Positions 57,961 to 64,000 of a stretch of 64,000 bases of DNA are shown here, in pieces. The stretch's first letter is position 1; each line of letters starts with the position of its first letter. Origin of the DNA: Heterocephalus glaber (taxonomy: Eukaryota; Chordata; Mammalia; Rodentia; Bathyergidae); the NCBI RefSeq assembly GCF_000247695.1, contig NW_004624742.1:1393071-1457070 (forward strand), written 5' to 3'. Made by a program: the position numbers and the translations under genes. The notes under the pieces are model-generated. The model had not been told where the DNA came from. It saw only the letters and a list, made by a program, of their open reading frames with translations, and ran no database searches.

Positions 57961-58775
57961 TTAATCTTTATTGTTACTATTACTACTACTATTATTTTTT
58001 ATTGCTATTGCTAGCTATTTTGTGGTGTTGGCTCATGTGAACAATCTCATCCTCTTGATGATACAGAATTCTCAATTCTTAGTAAATAGTATTAAGTTTG
58101 TTTTCAACAACTTTTGTTCAGTTCTTCTACAGGGAGAAGTTGCTTTACAATGACATCACAAACAAAATTCTGTAGTTGAATATGAGCTAGCAGTATGAAG
58201 AAGGAGCTGGATGCTTGCTGCTTGAGGACTCCTATACTGTATCATTGGCCAGTTCAGAGTAGTGTTCTCAAATATTTGAGATTTATAGCAAATGATTTAG
58301 GGGCAAAGAAGCTAGTTTACGTGTCTATACTGATCAAGTGAAAATGTTGCTGGAGGCTGATAAAATGCCATTTGTGCACCTGTGATCATTAAATTATGTG
58401 TAAAAAATCCTAGGTGACAGTTTTCTTGGTAATTCTTTTGCACTTATAATTCTGTTTTGTTGTCTGCTTCTGTATAGATTTGAATCAACACAGTAGAAAA
58501 TGCAGTTTAGAAAGATTACTCTGGTGGTTAATTGGAAAATAGAGTTTGACAGAAACAAACCTTGCCAGATCAAATACGATGCATTATTCTGATTTATGTC
58601 TTCAAGTCAATATTAAAGTTCAGTCATTCTCAAACATGTGAATGGATCATGTTTGTGGTGACTTGTAATAGAAAGGAGGATGAGAGCTACTGATCAAAGT
58701 GAACACCAAAAACCACAAGGGTGAAGAACCACAGAGGCAAACTTTATTCTCTCGTCCATGGGAATGAGAGCCCTG
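57961..58775. other. unassigned AT-rich DNA
   Basis: An imperfect (ATT/ACT)n patch at about 57968-58012. No gene or named repeat. Confidence 0.35.
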
Positions 58776-58779
58776 CCAG

Positions 58780-59225
58780 CTTCTGCACTACTATCTCAGC
58801 CCTCTTTCATGACAATGAAAGGTTATAGTGCCTGTTTTCACCTTCTCATTTCTCTCTATGGTAGGTTGCAAACATGGTCACGGTTCTTGACCCATTCCTA
58901 CATCCTCTTTATATGTTTTCCTCCCAGGAAGAGGTACAATCCATTTCCTTTTCCTTGAATCTGCCTGCCCTTGTGATTGGCTTTGACCATTAGGAATGGA
59001 GCAGTAGGGATGATGTTCCAGCCTCACGCCTACGTCTCCAGAGTTCCACATTCTTCACTCCCTCTCTTGGGGCTCTCCACAGCTGCCATGTAAGCAAGGC
59101 AGGGCTAGCTTTTTGGACAATGAGAGACACATGGCCCACTCGCTACCACCACCCCAGCTGACAGCCAGACATCGACCAGAGGTTCACTGGCAACTGACTA
59201 CATATAACACACTTAAGTCCAGTGT
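58780..59225 (+). mobile_element. ERVL-MaLR (MLT1-type) LTR, 5' part
   Basis: CCTTTTCCTTGAATCTGCCTGCCCTTGTGATTGGCTTTGACCATTAGGAATGGAGCAGTAGGGATGATGTTCCAGCC, TTGGGGCTCTCCACAGCTGCCATGTAAGCAAGGCAGGGCTAGC, GACAATGAGAGACACATGGCCC and CCCAGCTGACAGCCAGACATCGACCAGAGG. These are the MLT1 5' and central blocks in order. The 3' AATAAA end is absent, so the LTR is truncated. Confidence 0.8.
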
Positions 59226-59599
59226 TTTTATTCAAAGCACAAAAAACCTGATACTTCATTTTAATCTCACTGCAATGTAATTTCAGTCTTCATTAATCAG
59301 CTGATACTCTTATCACCATTAACTAGTGACTCCTAGTGCCAATTTTCATGACCTAATTGTAATTCTTGCCCTATGTCCTGTCGTTGTAGCAGTGTTTTTG
59401 TGGACTCCCCTTTTCCTAAATACCGTTTACTCAGATATCCTCAACATGTACCGATGACATCTAAATATGTGTCAATTAGCCCTGTCAGATCCATAGAATA
59501 ACTCAACTAAGATACGTAGCAAGCACCTGGGACTTTAAGTTTGAATTTTGTTATAGTTCACTTTCCCTCTTAAGTATGTTGTGACAGTAATGGTCATAA

Positions 59600-59945
59600 A
59601 TTTTAAATTTAAGAACCTCAGATTGTTCCTCAGTTCTTCCTTTGCATATCTAAACTGCCCTCTTTTCTTAGTTTATGACCACAAAACACTAACTCAGACC
59701 ATTGCTAAATCTCACCAGTCTCTGGTATCAGCCTTTTCACAGTACTCCCATTGTTACATTCCTCAGCAGAAATAGTGTCAGGCCATTCCCCTCTTTACAG
59801 CCTTCAATGCAGGTAAAGTGTAAACCCTTTAGTATGTATTTTAGAATGAGAAAAATCTACCTCAACACCTTACACTCCCAGTTTAATAATTCTCTGACCT
59901 TGGGAAATTTTATAGCTACATTGACCCTCAGTTTTTAAAGCATTC
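59600..59945 (+). mobile_element. old L2-like LINE fragment
   Basis: CTCAGACCATTGCTAAATCTCACCAGTCTCTGGTATCAGCC, CATTCCTCAGCAG... and CTTCAATGCAGGTAAAGTGTAAACCC resemble LINE phrases ('...AGGCCATCATCATCTC... TAACTGGTCTCCCTGCC...'). Diverged; family assignment tentative. Confidence 0.4.
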
Positions 59946-59949
59946 TGAT

Positions 59950-60710
59950 TGTTGAAAGATATACTTTATGTACAGATTTTTATCAAAGGACTAGTACAAT
60001 CTTGATATTTAACATGTTTCATGCCAATTTTGCAGTTAGGCTATAAGTGACTTTCCCAACACCTTTACTTGTTAACATCTCTCATCAATATTTTTCCATT
60101 TACTCCTGGCCTTGAAAATGTATTGGCCATGCTTATTTTAGCATCAATTTGTAAATAGTCTACCTTACATCTTCATTGACTCTAGGATGCTTTTGACATT
60201 TTTAATGAGGATATATCTTATAAGTAATGGCATATCATAGTTTATTTGGTAGTTTCTTTGGTTTGTTTGTTGATAGCACTTAAATATGGTACATTTGATT
60301 AAATTAAATATGATATTTGCTTCTTCATTTTTTGTCTTTGCATAGACTGTTCATTTTAAAGAATTTTCAGTTGGCATCCATCTCACAACCATGATTGTTT
60401 GCCTACATGATGGATCTCAGTCTCCAGGTTAACTGATACTCTTTTCACCCAAAGCACCTATCCTAAATCACATTGTTGGGCTTTCTGGCCTGGTCGACAC
60501 TCATCCTAAATACTATTTGGAATGGACAGTTCCTACTCAAAATCATGTTGTTGCACACTGTCTAGCACGACCTCAGGCAAAAACAATGCTATCAAGCAAG
60601 GCATTTATAGGACAAAAGGATATCTCTCAAAGCCAAGGACTAAGTCCTGCATTATTGTACATTTACCAGAAGTTATTATTATTTGTATGTCCCTTCTATG
60701 TAGATGGTTT
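59950..60710. other. unassigned AT-rich DNA
   Basis: Overlapping 66- and 76-codon ORFs at 60517-60747 have no recognised similarity. Confidence 0.35.
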
Positions 60711-60714
60711 TCAG

Positions 60715-60950
60715 AGAATTAAGAGCACATGTTTTGAAGTCAGATAGATATGTATTCAAATTCCAGATTACCTCCAGTGTAACCTTGGGCACTTTAAAAG
60801 CCATAGTTTTTTTAATCTAAAAAATAGGTGAAATTATACTAATATTGTAGGATTATTTTAAGGATAGAATTAAATAATATATATGGAATATTTATCACAA
60901 TGTCTGGCCATGGTAATCACTTAATAGGTGGCAGCAAATTATATGATTAT
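60715..60950 (+). mobile_element. MIR SINE
   Basis: TTAAGAGCACATGTTTTGAAGTCAGATAGATATGTATTCAAATTCCAG, GTGTAACCTTGGGCAC, AAAATAGGTGAAATTATACTAATATTGTAGGATTATTTTAAGGATAGAATTAAATAATATATATGGAATATTTATCACAATGTCTGGCC match the MIR consensus block by block in sense orientation. Confidence 0.88.
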
Positions 60951-61378
60951 AATTTTTCCTTTAATATCCAAATGTATTATAATCAACACTTTAATCCTTT
61001 TATTAGGAAAAGGGAGCAAAAATAACAGAGGAAAAATAAGCTTATGAATCTCAAGGACTGAATTAAGTTTCATTACTATCATGTTTCAAGCATTCAATTT
61101 ATATTCCATCCATGAACATTACTTCAAAAAAGAGAAACCTATGCTTATTAGGATATTGACAACTCTATAAGAAGGAAACTGTTACTAACAGGCATCTTCT
61201 TTGTTGAAGAAAATTAGTCTTTAAAATTAAATCAAGGATATATATAAAGGCAAACTGAAATTTCACACTTAGTGGTTGAGCATGGAAACTAAGTACCAGA
61301 TTTTGGACAATCTTACCAAATATGTCCCCCAGCTACCCTCCAAAAACAGAATGTTTCCTAGCACATATGTCAACAGCA

Positions 61379-61394
61379 TATATATATATATATA
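61379..61394. repeat. short (TA)n
   Basis: Eight TA units ending before AAGC. Confidence 0.9.
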
Positions 61395-61759
61395 AGCTTT
61401 GTCTCATGATGGATTTGGTTTAAAATGTTACTTTAAAAATATCTTCTGGTCTTTCAGTTCCATAAAAATTGTAAACAAGATAGCATAAAATTTGTTCTTA
61501 CTATAAAACCCCACAAGTGCATGATAAAGTGTAACAATAATTTTAAAAGCTAAGTTCTTTAGAAAACTGGGAAAATCTCTAAGGACAAGAAATAAAAAGG
61601 AAAATGAAACCCGAGGCGAAACCAAAGGAGCTACTGCTGAAGCTACATTAAGTAATTCACAAACCCTTGGGTTAACATTTGTAGAGACAAGGTTATGGAC
61701 ACATTTGAGGAGGTGGGTGGAACCTGAAACCCACTCAAAAACTTAGGGTCTTAGAAAGT

Positions 61760-63060
61760 ATTCAATGATAAAATTGGGAAATGGAAGGAAATCTGCTGCC
61801 AGCACAAAAAATGTACAAGGAAACTTGAAAATTGACCATTTGTCATGGGATCTGGGGAGAAAGAAAATCTTTTCTGAGATTTTTGCCAGCATAATCTATA
61901 ATTATATCACAAACCTTATGCTTGTGAGAGTAGAAATCCCCAAATTTCAAAAAAAGTAATCCAAAATTATTCTCAGACTGATGATACCTCTGTGGTGTCT
62001 GAAATGTACACATTCAAACCCACATTTCAACCAGGTAGTACATGACACCCACATAAAGAGTCCCACTGAATATAACTTCACAATTCAATATTATTAAACA
62101 GATAATCAATTTATTGTGAGGGAGAGTCGGCAGGTATGTCGTACATTTGTATTAAACCCCTACATCCTCAGAAACAGTTAGGAAATTCTGACAAGTATGT
62201 TTAAAACTTGTTGAAATGTTAAAGAAGGACTTACAGATATGAAAATACAGTAGGATGTCATTAAAATGGAAAAGAAAGCAGATATGAAAAAGATTCAAAT
62301 AGAAGATCTGGAAAATAAAAATAATGAAATTAAAAGTTCAATGGAAGAGTTAATGAGCATATTAATACTGCTAAGAAGAGATCAGAGAAGTGGAAATAGA
62401 TATAGTGAAAGTCTTTTTGCCGCATAAGGTAGCACTGATAGGTTCTGAACATTAGAATGTGCATCCTTTAGGGACCATTACCCAGCACACTACAGAGGGA
62501 TTAACTACTACTAACTTTCCAGACTTAAAAATATAATGATGAAAAAGTCCTGAGTAGAATTAAATAAATTAATGATTGACTAAATAAGTTTTATATAGAC
62601 ATAGATAGATTACAGTAAAATCTGTAATGCCTTAAACAAAAAACAACAATAATAGTTAAATGATGTTGGAATAGAAACTTCAAATGTCTAAGAGAGAGGT
62701 AAATATCAATACAAACTTCATATGGATGAGTTCTCATTTTAGAATTAGTGTAGCATAAAACATTCCTGGACAAAGATTATTAGGTATTATCTCACTCAGA
62801 TCATCACAAAAAGAAATTCTAAAAGAAGTACATCAAAAAGAAGAAACTGAAAAGTATAAACTGAAATTCAAGATACAAGAAAAGAAAAACTCAGAATAAA
62901 GGAGATACAAGAAATAGTAGAAGATAAATAAACTGTTTAAAAGTACATCAAAGTAATCATTGCCATAAAATTGATAAATATAATGATATTCATTGTAGAA
63001 ATAAGATATTAGGCAACAATTCCTGCAAAACTGAAAGAATTTTAAGTTCATGCCTAAAGA
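61760..63060 (+). mobile_element. ancient L1/HAL1-like fragments, sense
   Basis: A-rich on the plus strand with ATTACTTCA-like and TTCTAAAAGAAGTACATCAAAAAGAAGAAACTGAAAAG... GAGATACAAGAAATAGTAGAAGATAAATAAAC, parallel to the old L1 3' block 'CTTCAGGAAGAAGGAA... CAGAAGGAAACTCAGAGATGCAAGAAGG'. An earlier part (62280-62350) is A-rich and coiled-coil-like but broken by stops. HAL1 versus L1M cannot be separated by eye. Confidence 0.5.
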
Positions 63061-63279
63061 CTGGTGCTTTGTTTGAGAGTAGATAAGGATTATAATTAAA
63101 TTTAGAATTGTTACTTATCTTAGTAAAATTTGAAGGGTAACCATTAATGAATAATAATAAAATATTATACTTGTTAATTTGTAGAAGAGGGAAAGGTAAA
63201 AATAAAAATCTATACTACCTGGAATCCAAGAATGAAAAAAGCAACCTCTATCCCCATATCAAAAGATATGATAAATAAG

Positions 63280-63456
63280 AAGCAAAATAGAGCACCCGGA
63301 AGGAAGCTTCCCTGCTGCCTTTCCATGCACCTAGGGCAGAGAAGCTGAGCCAGTCCCAGCACCCAGAAGGAAGCTCCCCTGCCGCCATTCCACACTCCTA
63401 GGCAGAGAAGATGAGCCGCGTGGGTGCAAGAAGCACACCCCCCCCCCACTGTGGAA
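63280..63456 (+). mobile_element. L1 5' UTR with two tandem units
   Basis: Immediately upstream of ORF1, AGCACCCGGAAGGAAGCTTCCCTGCTGCC (63291) repeats as AGCACCCAGAAGGAAGCTCCCCTGCCGCC (63358) with a 67-bp period, both followed by a CCTAGG..CAGAGAAG.TGAGCC end. The region is GC-rich with several CpGs, unlike the rest of the window. It resembles a short tandem-unit L1 promoter. A run of ten Cs lies just before the ORF1 start. Confidence 0.75.
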
Positions 63457-64000
63457 ATGAGAAGACATGTAAAGAAGCCTCGAAAACAGACTTCCAGATC
63501 ACCTACAGCAACCTCAAAGGGAAATAAGATGAAACAATCTGATACTCAACCACCTGGACTCTCAACTGTCAACAAAAGAGGATCTGGGAAAAATGAAATC
63601 AGAAATAATTACTCCAATAACAGCAAAGATTGTGCTGATAGTGCAAGACATGATTAATAAATCTAGAGAGGACACAGGTAAAAAATAGAGGATCTGAGGA
63701 ACATGATGGAATCCCAATGTAGGAAACAAATGGAATCCATAAAACAGATAAAACAGATTGCCAGGAGATTAAAAACTCTATCGAAAGTCTGCACAGCAGA
63801 ATGAACCAATGTGAGTATAGAATTTCACATATAGAAAATAAGATTGCAATTAGTGACCAGGAAAAGAAAAATTGCTTTAAAATTGTAAGGGAACACAACA
63901 AATCAATCCAGCAGCTGCTAGACCATGCAAAAAAGAATAACATAAGACTGATTGGAGTCAACAAAGAAACAGGAGAGAGTGCAGATGACATAAAAAAACT
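63457..64000 (+). pseudogene. L1 ORF1 remnant, frameshifted, cut by window end
   Basis: ORF1 encodes the L1 RNA-binding protein (coiled coil, RRM, C-terminal domain) that coats L1 RNA. The first ATG is at 63457 (MRRHVKKPRKQTSRSPTA...), but this frame stops at 63655. Coherent L1-like residues continue in another frame with ITAKIVLIVQDMINKSRED, which ends at a stop near 63687. After further shifts there is a coiled-coil-like stretch ending IENKIAISDQEK and, near 63930-63990, NNIRLIGVNKETGESADDIK, which corresponds to the RRM entry 'LRLIGVPE'. At least two or three frame changes make it inactive. It continues past 64000. Confidence 0.85.

Overview
This is vertebrate nuclear DNA from a placental mammal, almost certainly a rodent, and it is gene-free as far as the sequence shows. 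Three things support this: B1-like 7SL-derived SINEs, many ID-like tRNA-derived SINEs (A box near TTAGCTCAGTGG, B box GAGTTCGATCCCCGG, then GGTACC and an A-tail), and an L1 lineage whose 3' UTR carries a purine-rich tract. The ID-like consensus is not the mouse/rat form. I lean towards a non-murid rodent, perhaps a castorimorph such as beaver, but this is recollection and not proof. The DNA is AT-rich, and no open reading frame without Ns exceeds about 154 codons. No ORF has recognisable host protein similarity; the readable protein remnants are pieces of L1 ORF1 and ORF2. The window looks intergenic or deep intronic.

Layout. 1-2.5 kb has no recognised element. 2.5-5.1 kb holds L2-like fragments, a MaLR LTR with an ID SINE nested in it, and an old antisense L1 piece. 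6-7.4 kb is the most layered part: antisense L1, then a reverse MaLR LTR split by a 187-bp hAT-like element with an 8-bp target duplication, then a forward MaLR LTR abutting it. 7.8-13.8 kb is L1-dominated: one sense 3' end, one ID, then a long run of ancient antisense L1 interrupted by a younger antisense L1. 14.1-14.7 kb carries two ID SINEs with target-site duplications.

15.8 kb holds a (GA)n tract broken by an assembly gap of exactly 100 N. From 16 to 38 kb there are scattered MIR, ID, B1, L1, MLT1/MaLR and microsatellite elements separated by unassigned AT-rich DNA. 39.0-40.2 kb is a well-preserved antisense L1 3' half. It abuts a short GC-richer segment (about 40.21-40.44 kb) with a striking cluster of transcription-factor-like motifs. 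42-46 kb has an L1 3' end, a B1 with a 29-bp internal duplication and two same-orientation MaLR LTRs. 48.8-51 kb has sense L1 and an L2 3' end. 54.1-54.9 kb is an LTR nested inside another LTR. From 55 kb to the end come MIR, MLT1, L2-like and L1/HAL1-like remnants. The window closes on the 5' UTR and decayed ORF1 of a sense L1, with two 67-bp tandem units just upstream of ORF1.

There is no operon, gene cluster, CRISPR array or novel coding system here. The most interesting signals are the nested insertions that give relative ages, the L1 promoter-like tandem units, and a few repeat-poor segments that may be regulatory. All repeat family names come from recognising consensus features by eye; boundaries are approximate unless a target-site duplication fixes them.
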